A stretch of 52,030 nucleotides of DNA from Zarea fungicola (lineage: Eukaryota; Ascomycota; Sordariomycetes; Hypocreales; Cordycipitaceae): NCBI GenBank assembly GCA_900169235.1, contig FWCC01000308.1, forward strand, positions 1-52,030, read 5' to 3'. Below, piece by piece: positions 11,901 through 22,177 of this stretch (position 1 is the first letter of the stretch; every line of letters starts with the position of its first letter). The notes under the pieces are model-generated. The model saw only the letters and a list, made by a program, of their open reading frames with translations, was not told the origin of the DNA and did no database searches. A program made the position numbers and the translations under genes.

Positions 11901-12444
11901 TTTTGCCATCCTCTTTTGTTCTTTTTGTATGTGGTCAGTAAAAACAACAACTAGTTTTGCAGCCACATGGGTATAGATGGTCGTCGTAAAATTAATGCAA
12001 CCCTGAATCAGGTTGACGAGCCTCGACCACAAAGATGCCACCTCTCTAGTCAATAGTTATAAGAAAACGATCAGCTTAAAGCGATTTATTGCAAGTCAGA
12101 TGGCCATTCCAAGTATGGTCCTCGGACACCGAGATTCAGGCTTTGGCGCTGAAGCCGTCGAAGAGGACGCCTCACCGAATTAGGCATGTACCGAGCCCAG
12201 CTCTTCGATAAACTACGACGCGGTTTCTAACCAAATGGCTTAACACGCGCCGCCTCGCCGGGGCCGCGCGCCGGCCGGTATGGGGCACAGTGAGAATGGG
12301 ACTCTTTGGCCACGGAGAAGAAGGCTGCCTTCTGTCTGCGCGGACAAGACAATATTGGGGCAATTAAACAATGGATGTGTGTGCCCTTCCCACGCTCAAG
12401 GACTCCGTGCATGTCACGGCTGGCACTCTACTATTCTTCCCCTT

Positions 12445-12490
<46 letters not shown>

Positions 12491-12588
12491 ACATACATAC
12501 ATACACCTTCTTTATTTCTGACGTTACTGTTGTCCATTTATACATTCTGTCTATATCTTATTCTACATCTTGCTATTAGTCTTTGACC
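8936..12588. other. 3.6 kb gene-poor region between PAPS reductase and methyltransferase
   Basis: Both flanking genes are transcribed away from this stretch, so it is a divergent promoter region. It is unusually long for two ordinary genes. I found only short motif-free frames, no tRNA-like cloverleaf and no transposase motif. The right end holds a CA microsatellite. Part of it (11520-12060) is AT-rich. Confidence 0.5.
12446..12516. repeat. (CA)n microsatellite
   Basis: About 19 uninterrupted CA units (12446-12483) followed by imperfect CA and CATA units to about 12516. It ends roughly 70 bp before the methyltransferase start codon, so it lies in the core promoter or 5' leader of that gene. 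Confidence 0.95.
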
Positions 12589-13641
12589 ATGCCGTTCTTT
12601 GTAAAGCAACGTTGGAATGCGTACACAGATATTCAGCCATTGACATATGCTATCTGGGGTATGATGCCAACGCACTAGGCGATTTGCTACCAACAACTAG
12701 ACTCTCTAAAGGGTTATACTGATGATTCTTTTTGTTAGCCATGTATGCCACCGCCAAGAAATTCTATCTTGAAGGTAGATATGGCGATGCATTGAACTTT
12801 CGCAGGATACAGAGCGCAGGATTCCATCTCTGGTTCTCAAGCATCAGTACGTTTTCCCCCGTAACTCTCTGGTTAGGATTGCTCCCCTTGCCCATATATC
12901 ACTCGCATTCATACTGAAGTTATCTGGATACTGACGTATTTATTCTAGACGAATTTTTCAATCGCTTCGAGAGTACAACGGCCGTCGCCACGCTCGTCCC
13001 TCAGTGCGAGGGTGTAGTGCTGGAGCTCGGCCCCGGCATGGGTAATCAGATTGTGCGCTTTGACAAGAGCAAGGTGTCGCGCATTATTGGTGTAGAGAAC
13101 AACGCTCATTTCAAGTCTGCGATTGAGGAACAGGCGGTGAAATCAGGCCTGAGAGATGAATACGAGGTAGTGATAGCCGGTGCAGAAGAGAGCGACGTGC
13201 TGGAGCGCCACGGCGTTGGGGCTGGGAGCATGGATACGGTGCTGAGCATTCAAGTGCTGTGCTCGGTATCTGATGAAAGGGCCATGGCCAAGGAAATATA
13301 TCGAGTTCTGAAGCCAGGGGGCAAGCTTATCTTTTGGGAGCATCACATTAGCGACGATTGGGTGACTCGACTGTACCAGAGTAAGTGATGACTTTGGTGA
13401 TGTTAGAGGACTATGACGATAAAGATGGAAATTATATGCTGATAAATCATACCTAGATCTTACAAACCCCATATGGAGCGGATTGATTGGAGGATGTTGT
13501 CGAAACAAGGACATGTATGCTGCTCTGGCCAACGCTGGTGAGTGGGAGAATCTGGACAGCATTGAGGGAGATGCGGACCCGGAGAAGCCATGGGTGACGC
13601 TGCCGCGCATGTGGGGAGTTCTCATCAAGGCCAAATATTAA
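12589..13641 (+). CDS. Class I SAM-dependent methyltransferase (UbiE / METTL7-like)
   Basis: A small-molecule-type methyltransferase; the substrate cannot be read from sequence. Four exons join in one frame: 12589-12658, 12739-12846, 12949-13380 and 13457-13641, giving 264 residues with matching phases and GT..AG borders. The SAM-binding motif I is VVLELGPGMG at residues 82-91. It is followed by I-I-G-V-E-N-N (acidic end of strand 2), a motif near M-D-T-V-L-S-I-Q-V-L-C-S-V (strand 4) and L-K-P-G-G-K-L-I-F-W-E-H (strand 5), the pattern of the UbiE/methyltransferase-11 fold. The C-terminus has a C-C-R-N-K segment and two tryptophan-rich turns, as in METTL7-like and some fungal secondary-metabolite enzymes. 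There is no membrane segment beyond a weak N-terminal hydrophobic stretch. No biosynthetic gene lies beside it, so it looks like an orphan methyltransferase. Confidence 0.85.
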
Positions 13642-14786
13642 TTCTGGGACATTTTGAAGGACAATTGTTGTATGTCAAGTCGTCGCTTTAGTCCGATGTT
13701 GAGTAACGTTATGTGAGCAGGGCCTGTATTAGTTGCATAGCTCGTATATGGTATGGCTGGCTGTACGCCTGATTGGCATTTTCAAATCGACACCGATATG
13801 CTCCCCAGCTTGAAGCTTTGTAGGGTTAAAAAAGAAACGAGAGGGGAAAAAAGAGAGATAGTTTTGCTAAACGGATATGAATCCATACTTCTGGTACGAT
13901 ATTTTGTACGTCGCACTGTGTACAAAGGTACATTAGATGGGGAGACAGTACTATTGCCAGTGCTTGTACCTGTAGCAGGGTAATTCAAAATAGAAAAAAA
14001 AAGGATAGAAATACATGTTGCTGTAAGGTACCTACTACATTACCATCAGTATCTGTTAATGCATCTGCAGGGCCAAGTTCGGTCAAGTGTACTTGCAGCA
14101 AGTAATTAATTGGCCGCGTTGACGCAACTGACCTGCAGAGGACCCCTAAACCGTTGGCTCCGTATTCGTTCCCACAGGCACAGGCACAAACTGCAGCGTG
14201 CCTTATTATTATTAGTACAGTAGGGGATCACACCATCTTCTTCCACGGAGCTTTCCTCCCGCCACGCTGATGAGAACTAATAAAGAGTAAACTACTCCAA
14301 GGATGGCGGGGCTTTGTCAATTGTTAGGAAAATAGTGCGTCATATCTTTGTCTTGCGACTCGCAAATTTTTTTTTTTTTTTTGCCTTGTACTCTGCAGTG
14401 TGACCCTTTGATGCCTACTTGTGCGTAAACCGACGTAATTTTTGCCGTAAAACAATTTCAATTGCCACCACTCTGGCCTTGTGTAAGACCAAAAGGTTAC
14501 CAGAGATAACTTGGGCTTCCGCAGACCGCAATATCTGCTCTTTTACACTGCTTTGTAGTGGGGCAGCGACACACAAGCAGCCATCGTGTGTGCGCCTCTT
14601 TTCCAAATGGGCCAATACCTCTGAATACCCTCGTCTTGCCCCTCTTCTGTGTTTCCCCCCTCCTCTGGTCTCTCTTCTCGTCCTTTTGTATTTTGTGTTT
14701 TTTTTTTTTTTCAACACCAGGCAAAAGATAGAGCCATATATCAAAGAAGGGAAAGAATACAAGACGAATAAAGCCAAAGGTCAAAA
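13642..14786. other. Spacer between methyltransferase and SER2
   Basis: 1.1 kb without a gene. The left part should be the methyltransferase 3' UTR. The right part is a promoter and leader region with a T17 run near 14367-14383 and a long pyrimidine tract. Open frames crossing 14415-14784 on both strands have no motif. Confidence 0.5.
14629..14711 (+). promoter_or_regulatory. Pyrimidine-rich tract upstream of SER2
   Basis: An almost pure C/T stretch ending in a T14 run about 75 bp before the SER2 start codon. Such tracts commonly mark the core promoter or transcription start region of expressed fungal genes. The assignment is by position and composition only. Confidence 0.5.
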
Positions 14787-16334
14787 ATGGCCGAGCCTAC
14801 CAGCTCGCAAAAAACAAGCCGCACCCGGCCCCAGCTCACTAACGCCAGGCGTAGCAGCTCGTACCTCAGCGATCACCAGCAGTACCGCCGTGGCTCTGGT
14901 CGTCAGCCTGAAACTCACTACGGCATCGATACCGTTGTCGAGTCCAAGGTTCCCAACCGCCAGTCCACCACGAGCCCGGCTTCTGCGGCGCTGCCCTTTC
15001 GCGGCATCCCTTCCGAAGACGCACCACCCATCATTGTAGAGAGCGGCATCGACCACAGCTATGCCCACCACAACTGCGCGCCCCCAGCGGGCGAGCGGAC
15101 CGATCGCCTCGTCGTGACCCTCTTCTACAAGGGAACCCCCGCGGCCTCGCACGCGGCTGTTCATGCAGCGGCTGGGGCATCTGCCTCGGTTGACGCTAAT
15201 GCCACCACGAACAATGTCAATGCTGCCCAAGCGACAACGACCAGCTCTAGCGCGGCGTCGCCGTCCAAGTCACCGGCTCTGCTCGACAGCAGCACCGACT
15301 CGCTGCCGGCCAACATGGCACCCACCACCAACCTAGACGACTTCCCGCTTGAGCCGCCTACCCAGGAGTCGGAGCACCTCGACCACCTCTACGGCTCCTA
15401 CGTCTCGCCCCTCTGCATTACCTCCTTCCTGCACCTCATGTCTACCTTCCCGCTGCCCAACGACGCCGACGAGCCGCACTCGTCCCACCGCTGCCTCGAC
15501 GACCCGGACACGCCCCGCGTCGTCGAGCTCACGCTGACGCCCGCCCCATCGCCGCAGTTCCTCAGCCTCACCGAGCTGCGCAAGCACGAGATGATATACC
15601 GCTTCGAGCAGGAGTGGAACGTCGACGTGGTGCTGCAGCGTGACACGCTCTGGCGCCGGCACCCACGCCTCGTCGTCTTCGACATGGACAGCACCCTCAT
15701 CACCCAGGAGGTCATTGACCTGCTCGCCCAGGAGATCAAGGAGCCCGCCGACCTCGGCGCCCGCGTCGCCGACATCACCCACCGCGCCATGAGCGGTGAG
15801 CTCCAGTTTGAGGCGTCGTTCCGCGAGCGCCTGGCGCTGCTCAAGGGACTGCCCGAGACCATCTTTGAGCAGCTCCGCCCCGTCCTCGACGTCACCCCCG
15901 GCGTGGTGCCGCTCATCAAGGCGCTGAAGCGTCTGGGCGTCAAGACGGCCGTCCTGTCCGGCGGGTTCCAGCCGCTGACGGCGTGGCTGGCTGGCGAGCT
16001 AGGTCTTGACTATGCGCACGCCAACCAGGTCGTCGTGGACGCGGACGGCACGCTTACGGGCGAGGCCAAGGGCATCATTGTCGGCCGCGAGCGCAAGCGC
16101 GATCTGCTCGTCGAGATTGCGGCCCTGGAGAAGATTGACCTGTCCCAGGCCGTGGCCGTGGGCGATGGTGCCAATGACCTGGCTATGCTGGACAGGGCGG
16201 GACTCGGCGTGGCGTGGAACGCAAAGCCCAGGGTGCAGATGGAGGCCGCGGCCAGGTTGAATGGTGAGAGCTTGCTGGACTTGCTCTACCTCTTTGGCTT
16301 TACCAAGGAAGAGATTGGCGAATTGACTTTGTAA
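14787..16334 (+). CDS. SER2: Phosphoserine phosphatase, SerB type
   Basis: Catalyses the last step of the phosphorylated serine pathway, O-phosphoserine to serine. It is a single exon of 515 residues. The C-terminal HAD domain is complete: the nucleophile motif F-D-M-D-S-T with Asp299 and Asp301, a cap region with M-S-G-E-L-Q-F-E-A-S-F-R-E-R, motif II V-L-S-G-G-F, and motif IV G-D-G-A-N-D-L-A-M-L, then G-L-G-V-A-W-N-A-K-P. The N-terminal ~300 residues are much longer than in yeast Ser2 (about 50 residues before the nucleophile). They include a Ser/Arg-rich start, a strand-helix region resembling the degenerate ACT-like domain of bacterial SerB (L-V-V-T-L-F-Y near residue 112), and an Ala/Thr/Ser low-complexity linker around 125-170. 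The ATG at 14787 (aaaaATGG) is the first in frame. GC is high in the coding part. Confidence 0.95.
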   Translation: MAEPTSSQKTSRTRPQLTNARRSSSYLSDHQQYRRGSGRQPETHYGIDTVVESKVPNRQSTTSPASAALPFRGIPSEDAPPIIVESGIDHSYAHHNCAPPAGERTDRLVVTLFYKGTPAASHAAVHAAAGASASVDANATTNNVNAAQATTTSSSAASPSKSPALLDSSTDSLPANMAPTTNLDDFPLEPPTQESEHLDHLYGSYVSPLCITSFLHLMSTFPLPNDADEPHSSHRCLDDPDTPRVVELTLTPAPSPQFLSLTELRKHEMIYRFEQEWNVDVVLQRDTLWRRHPRLVVFDMDSTLITQEVIDLLAQEIKEPADLGARVADITHRAMSGELQFEASFRERLALLKGLPETIFEQLRPVLDVTPGVVPLIKALKRLGVKTAVLSGGFQPLTAWLAGELGLDYAHANQVVVDADGTLTGEAKGIIVGRERKRDLLVEIAALEKIDLSQAVAVGDGANDLAMLDRAGLGVAWNAKPRVQMEAAARLNGESLLDLLYLFGFTKEEIGELTL

Positions 16335-16937
16335 ATTGGTGGACCTTATTTGCAAATCTCGTTTCGACATGGCGTGGGGGACACGTATACACATGATATA
16401 TATATACATTGATATATACATGGTTTAAATGAGTGATGATGAACAGGGTGATTATAAACTTTGAAACAGACAGAGCAGAGAAGAGCAGACAAATGCAGAT
16501 AGCTGGAGTATAAATGGCATTGGGCCGGTGTTTTTATGCGTTGTTATATTTTCTCTTCTTTTTCTCTTATTTATTTAGAATCTCATACGATAAACCCAAT
16601 GGTAGTCTATATGTCCATTTTTGTACATCGCAGGTTTATAATCACTCTCTCAGCGACACTGGAAACTGCGGAGATTGTGTGTTCAATGCTTTTTTTGCCT
16701 CTTTTTTGCAGTTTTATTTTTGATTATTGCGCTTTAACAGTGTTACACAGACTCAACAACAAAAAAAGTCTCGCCGCTACTTTCACAGCACTTCCCAACA
16801 AGAGAGATTGCATAAATCTTTTGCCAATCCCCCCCCCCCCCCCTCAGCGTTTCCAATTCGTTCATGCTCAAAGGGGCCATCTTAGTAAATCCCCTCCATC
16901 AACGAAAGAGATAAAAAGAGTTAGAGACTCTCCTTCT
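16335..16937. other. Convergent spacer SER2 / small mitochondrial gene
   Basis: About 600 bp between two facing stop codons. It contains a TA microsatellite near 16396-16408 and a C17 run at 16827-16843. It presumably holds both 3' UTRs; no gene seen. Confidence 0.6.
16827..16843. repeat. C17 homopolymer
   Basis: An uninterrupted run of seventeen C, about 95 bp downstream of the stop codon of the minus-strand small membrane protein gene, so it reads as a G17 run in that gene's 3' region. Confidence 0.9.
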
Positions 16938-17630
16938 TTAAGGGTAACCGTCCTTGCCCCACTTGTTGTACTTGTCGTGAAACTCGCGGGTGAGGGTGAC
17001 GTTGGGGACGACGACGGTGTTGACAGCCGTGGGCGCGTCGCGCGGCTCGGCGTTGAGGTCACCGCCCGGATGGTACTTGTATTTGCCCTCGGCGCCAGAT
17101 TCCCAGGGTGCGCTGGCGATGTGCACGCTCGACTCGGAGGTGGACGAGGTGGGGTTGCGGCCTTTTTGTCGAGATCAATTAGCCATATTGACATCAAAGG
17201 AATAAAGAAGGAGAGGAAAAGAGGGAGGGTTTGAATGTCGTTGTCAGATATTCGTTCGCTTGGGGATGAGAGGGCTTACCAAAGTAGTAACCCGCACCGC
17301 CGAGGGCAGCGACCATGACACCACCGAGGATCTACATCAATGTTAGTATCTGTCGTTCAATTGAATGTCTAAATTTTCATCGTCTCAGTGCGAAAGCCAT
17401 CCGAACCGAAGTCCCGTCTTTTTAATTGGCGTTTGGCCGTCGGGGGCGAAGCCATGATACAAGCTGCCATGACGAGACACGAGGAAACTCGACTGAGCCA
17501 GTCCAATGAGGAGAGAAAGAATGGAACGCACCAGAGTCTCGGGGTTGCGCTTCGACTCGGCCTTGAGGCTGCCATCGGCCATGCGGCGAGCGGTAGTAGA
17601 AAAGAGGCGACGGGTGACGTTGGAAGCCAT
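16938..17630 (-). CDS. Small single-pass membrane protein, probably mitochondrial, unknown function
   Basis: Three exons on the minus strand, 17630-17532, 17331-17280 and 17161-16938, join in frame to 124 residues. The N-terminus M-A-S-N-V-T-R-R-L-F-S-T-T-A-R-R is a typical mitochondrial presequence: basic, hydroxylated, without acids, and with an R-x-F/S-T-T-A-R-R cleavage-like site. Next comes one glycine-rich hydrophobic helix, I-L-G-G-V-M-V-A-A-L-G-G-A-G-Y-Y-F (about residues 34-50), encoded almost exactly by the middle exon. The tail is soluble and contains G-K-Y-K-Y-H-P-G-G and ends H-D-K-Y-N-K-W-G-K-D-G-Y-P. The architecture suggests an inner-membrane protein with its tail in the intermembrane space. 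I know similar small proteins only as uncharacterised fungal proteins. An E-box-like CACGTG lies about 110 bp upstream (17744). Confidence 0.8.
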
Positions 17631-18220
17631 TGCTGCGATTGTATTTTGCGGTGTTTGATTTGGTGAAATGACGTTGAAAGCTTGATTTACTGCAAAAAGT
17701 TTAGTTAGCTCGTCGGCGGGTTGTGAAGCTGCCTCCAGCGAATCACGTGCTGGAGAATCAGCCCATGGGGGTGGCAATTGGTCCCGGGTCAAACCGGCTA
17801 TGCGGCGGGCGTAATATCTTTCAAAAGAGCCCAACCAAGTTTACGTGGGAAGAGTCATGAGAAAATCAATGTAAAGGTATCTCGCATACGATAATTGGCA
17901 CAAAAAAAAGAGAAATAAATAAAAGAAGGGTGGCTGATTACTATTATTGGACATTAATATGTACTCCGCCTAATTACACTAGATGAACAAATACACGCCG
18001 CCGGGTGGCTTCCTCCTTTACTTGCCCATGCATCTCAGAACATGGTGCAATAAAATGATACTCGGACTATCATGGTAAATGATGAGAGAAAACGCGAATG
18101 GTGCTAAGAAACAAGGAAGCGCTTGCTCAAATTCTGTGTGAATGGAAGAATTGTCGTCGACCTTCGTTTTAAAGGTAAGAAAAAAGATTGCGGAGGTTTT
18201 AACAAAATATAGAGAAGTCG
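17631..18220. other. Spacer upstream of the small mitochondrial gene
   Basis: About 590 bp between two minus-strand genes. It should contain the promoter of the small membrane protein gene (17631-17900, including CACGTG at 17744-17749) and the 3' UTR of the palmitoyltransferase gene. No additional gene seen. Confidence 0.5.
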
Positions 18221-20179
18221 TTATTGCCGGCTCTCTCCACGGAGAGCAACTGGTCCTTGGAAGCCTTCTGCGTTACTTTGAACAGCGTCTAGTTCCATGC
18301 CCTGTGAATTTCGGCGGGAGCGTAGATCGCGGCGCATCCCCAAGCGCTGGTCACCATCGCGATAGGTGGCCTTGAATGTGTAGTAGGTTGGCGGTCGAGG
18401 GCGGCAGAGAACAGCAATGAAGTTTTTAAACAAGTTTCCTTGGCTAAAAGGTCGGTAGCGCTCCTTTTTATCAAACTTGTGGGAGTTGACGTATTCTCTC
18501 GTCGTCTCACCACGGGCGATCCAGAACAGGTGGTATGCCAGCAAGGCAAAAGGGTAGGAAAAGGTGAGGACGCCGATGATGACCAGCGCAAAGGGTATTC
18601 TAAAGTGGTCTATGGCTTGAGAAAAAGTAATGTGCTCACGACTGCGGTAAATCAGGATCTGAGCGAGGCTAGTGCCGATGAGATAGAGTGAGAGTAGGGT
18701 TGCTGATGAAATGAATGTGAAGAAGAATTTGTAGTTGCGCTTGCCAACGCAGTTGTTGAGCCAAACACAGTGGTGATCGTGAGTCTCGATACAGTTATCG
18801 CACAGTCGACAGTGATGGGCACGAGGCGGACGCCAAATATTGCAGGTGCGGCAATGCTTCACGGGGACTTCCATGGCAGCCGCCGAGGGTTCGGCAGACT
18901 TGACAAGTGTCCAGTCGTTTGTTGGCGGTCCTAGCTGCAGAGGATCGTCGTGTTCGCCAAGAGGCGGGAATCGGTGCAGGTTTCGTGGCAAAATCTATCA
19001 ACTGTTAGCAACGGATAACGGTTTAAACGAGGTGCGAATGATACATACGCCAGGATCTGAGACGGATGCATGAATAAATGAAGAACCGCATATAAACGCC
19101 AGATATGCGAAAACTACCGGTATCGCTGGGGAAATATTATGCCACAGCCAAGAAGCTTCAGAAACAAAGAACAAGACACAAGGAACCACCACAAATATAC
19201 CAGTGGCAATATTCATCGGTCTATGCTTAGCGTTTTGCCACCGGCCGCCCAAACAGAAAACGGTATTGCCCTCAAAGTATTGGTAGACCCAGCCTAGTGT
19301 GCCCGGTTCCCGTTCTGTCTTGGTGGCGCTGGTTACAGGGCGTCCCTGCGAGTCGACTGGACGCAGCCGCGGAGAGGAAGCATTGGAGTACAGCTTCTCA
19401 GCGCCATCATTGCTGCGGTGGCGGACTGCGGCGACATCGCCGCGAAGACCAAGACGAAAGCTGGAGCGAAAGGAACGTGACGACTTCTCTACCGCCGGAG
19501 AGGCTGGCTGACCATTTGTGCTGTGCATCCGCTGCTTAAGCGGCCGCGTGCTATCGGGCAGGCTATCGGTAGGATAGTGGCCCTGGGTCGGGCTTGTGTT
19601 GGCAGTGAGACGATCCAGAGTATCCTGGTCGGCCATTTCGGTGCCGCGCGAGTGAGTTCGCACATCTGAGGGGGTTTTGCGATGTGTGGCAAGGTTTTGC
19701 GGTGGTGGCCCAGCGGTAGAGACACCGGCATCTGTCATGTTATCGTCCATATTGTCCAGTTCAGAAGGAGGCTGCAAGGCTGAGGGGACAACCGGCCGAG
19801 CTTGGGCAGCTCTTTGTGCTTGAAGTTTCTGTGAGCTCATGGGACGGTAAAAAGCATTTGAGGTGAGTGACGGAACATGACTGCGATTTGTGGTTGGTGC
19901 AGCAATCGTAGAGGTAGTCTTAGAAGATTGAGTTGATTGGCGGGCGGTCGGGTTATATCTGGTTCGTGAAGTGCCGTCAACGCCGGCACCACCGGCTCTG
20001 GATGAGCGGTTGTTTGAGTCTCGTTTTGGTGACCGGCCGTCTTCACTACCGACGTCGGTCATTCGCGAGGAAACAATACTAGCGGGTCGCGCATTCTGGG
20101 ACGTCAGGTCGTCGAGTGTCGGGAAGCTACTTTCTTCATGCGGTGAAGTTGGCCGCTCAGAGGAGAGCCTCGAGGCCAT
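18221..20179 (-). CDS. ERF2: Palmitoyltransferase, DHHC type (Erf2-like)
   Basis: A membrane S-acyltransferase; Erf2 family members palmitoylate Ras and other peripheral proteins at the ER/Golgi. Two exons, 20179-19049 and 18994-18221, join in phase 0 over a 54-nt intron with a GCTAAC branch, giving 634 residues. Residues 1 to about 290 are a disordered Ser/Thr/Pro/Arg-rich cytosolic region, much longer than in yeast Erf2. Two membrane segments follow (about 310-375), with the D-P-G motif at the exon junction. The cysteine-rich zinc-binding domain then carries H-C-R-T-C-N-I-W-R-P-P-R-A-H-H-C, and the catalytic D-H-H-C is at residues 450-453 within H-D-H-H-C-V-W-L-N-N-C-V-G. Two further membrane segments follow, with a T-T-R-E-Y variant of the TTxE motif between them and the C-tail (G-E-T-T-R-E-Y-V-N). 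All catalytic residues are present. It shares a 2 kb divergent promoter region with New1. Confidence 0.93.
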
Positions 20180-22177
20180 GGTAGCTATAGCGTAGGCAAG
20201 ATTTAATATCAGGCGAGGTGACTATGTAGCATGCCAATACCATGAAGGAAAAATCGAATTCAAGGGGCAGATGATGAAAATCGATGGTGTGCAGCGGATG
20301 CTTTTATCTGGCTCTCTGGCAAATGGTACAAGGCGGCGGCGCGCGTCGATGGGAAATTAGATTTTCGGGGGCGGGCGAGTTGGGTAGGTAGACCAGGAGT
20401 TGGTAAAGGAGTGACGCAGCACGCCTGACGCAAAGAGAGAGAGAGAGAAAGACGGCTCGAATACAAAAGAATGATTATTCTGAAGACAATGAATGGATGT
20501 TGTGATTAAAGGGAGATTAGAAGGCGGAAACGATGGCAACGGCTGACGAAACCAGCCATGATGAAGGTGAGAGACGGGCAAAGCGTGATTGTTGCTTTTT
20601 CTGCCAGGCCAGTGGGCCAAGATGGGGGGCGCTTTGGTGATGGTCCGTCCTGGTCAGTGAGTGGTCTGTGTGGAGCGAGCTCACTGATCAATGTACCTGG
20701 CAGTTGCTGGGGGGTCACACTTGACGCACCTGAAAGGGGGTCGAAGAGTGTCCAAGCGTCGCCGCCGCCGCCGCCGCGGCAAGCTGAAGGTGGGTGGGAT
20801 TTTTCACAAGCGGCGCCGGGCTAGGTGGTGTGGTATACTGGGATGCTTCAAGTCGGGGCGGGGGAAAAAGCATCAAAATGTTACAAATATCATGGGCAGT
20901 GGTGCAACCTGTAGAGCCCCTCTGTGCTCCGTTACGTGGCGAAGTAAAGGAGTGCTGTGCGCCCTGTCAGTGGTGAAATGAGAGCTGTGCCATGATTCAT
21001 GCAAAGGTTACTGGGAGCCAATAGTAGGAATACTGAAAATAATAAGAATAAATATAACATTAATAACAGAATGCAGTTCAAGCCTGCTGTTTGCTATTGC
21101 TGCAGTGGAGGAGATGTCATCTGGTTTGACCAGCGCAAGAGACTCCTGCCTTTATACTTAGGTAGCTTTTAATGGGACGCTGGTAAGGAAATCTTGATGC
21201 GATTCTCATGATTTCAATGTGCAGATTTTTTTCTTCTTCTTCTTCTCATTCTAGGCAAGGGGGAAGAACATGTCGAGGCTTTTGGTCTCACCTCCCATAG
21301 AGTACAGTTGATACATGTGTACGTACTCGGCCAACAGAGAACAATGAAGGATTGTTGATAACATGGAGACAACTAACGGAGTACGGAGTGCGGAGGTAAT
21401 TAAACTCTAGGTACTAGTTAAGCTGTTCAGTGGTTATAGTGGCTTCGGGCTGGTCCATGGCGGGGTGTTTCAGTGGCCATTTCACGGCAATGTGGGCAAA
21501 GACTGAAATAGCAGAAAAATTTCAGTAAAAAAGCTTGACTTCTGCTAATTCCGGCACTGTTTTAAATTTGTTGCTAAATGAAGATCTTACTATTACTCGG
21601 AGAATATTTATTAAATTCGATTACTCTTTCATTCTCACAGCTTTTGGCTTGACCTATTTGCCCATTCACATGCTCGCCAATTTCCCGCTGGCAGATAAGC
21701 AATTGACAAGGTACCCAAGTACCTCCTATCTACTGTAATGTGAAGATGTGAGAGACAGGTGCCTACTGGAGTTAATCAGTAGCGACAGGCACAACAACAA
21801 CCACTCACCTCCCGTTGCGGGTCACGAGCATCTAGTGACATCTTGGTTGGCTGGCTGGCGCCCGCCAGACTCCGCCCCGTCCCGATAAGATAACAAAAAA
21901 AAAAAATTATTCTGCCCGCGCCTTGGCCGATTCTTGCTGGCACTAGGTTAGAATAGCTTTTTTTCAGCGAGCGACGCTGCCACCAAAGCCGCAAAAACCG
22001 CCTGCGGGTTTTCCCTTTTTGCCCCAAGCGAGTCTTTCCTTTTCCCTCGTCCATACCATCATCCCTCCCAACCTCTCCCGCGCGCGCATTTCACGGCGCA
22101 GAGTCTAAAGGCTTTTACTGCGGTACAGTCTGGGAATACAAGGGAACATCGACTGCCGATACGAATTTATACAGAAC
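20180..22177. promoter_or_regulatory. 2 kb divergent promoter region between ERF2 and NEW1
   Basis: Both flanking genes start from this stretch and read away from each other. It contains CT/GA-rich blocks near 20430-20455, a short GCC trinucleotide run at 20761-20775, TTC repeats at 21232-21246, an A-run near 21896-21906 and an ACGGAGTACGGAG direct repeat at 21376-21388. The 120 bp directly before New1 are pyrimidine-rich. No gene seen; short frames lack coding character. Confidence 0.5.
20761..20777. repeat. Short GCC trinucleotide run
   Basis: Five consecutive GCC units followed by GC, inside the ERF2/NEW1 divergent intergenic region. It is not inside a supported coding frame. Confidence 0.7.

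Noticed and set aside
15333..15943. Minus-strand frames of 149 and 181 residues inside SER2
   Set aside because: Antisense to the conserved HAD domain; Arg/Val/Glu-rich shadow translations of GC-rich coding DNA.
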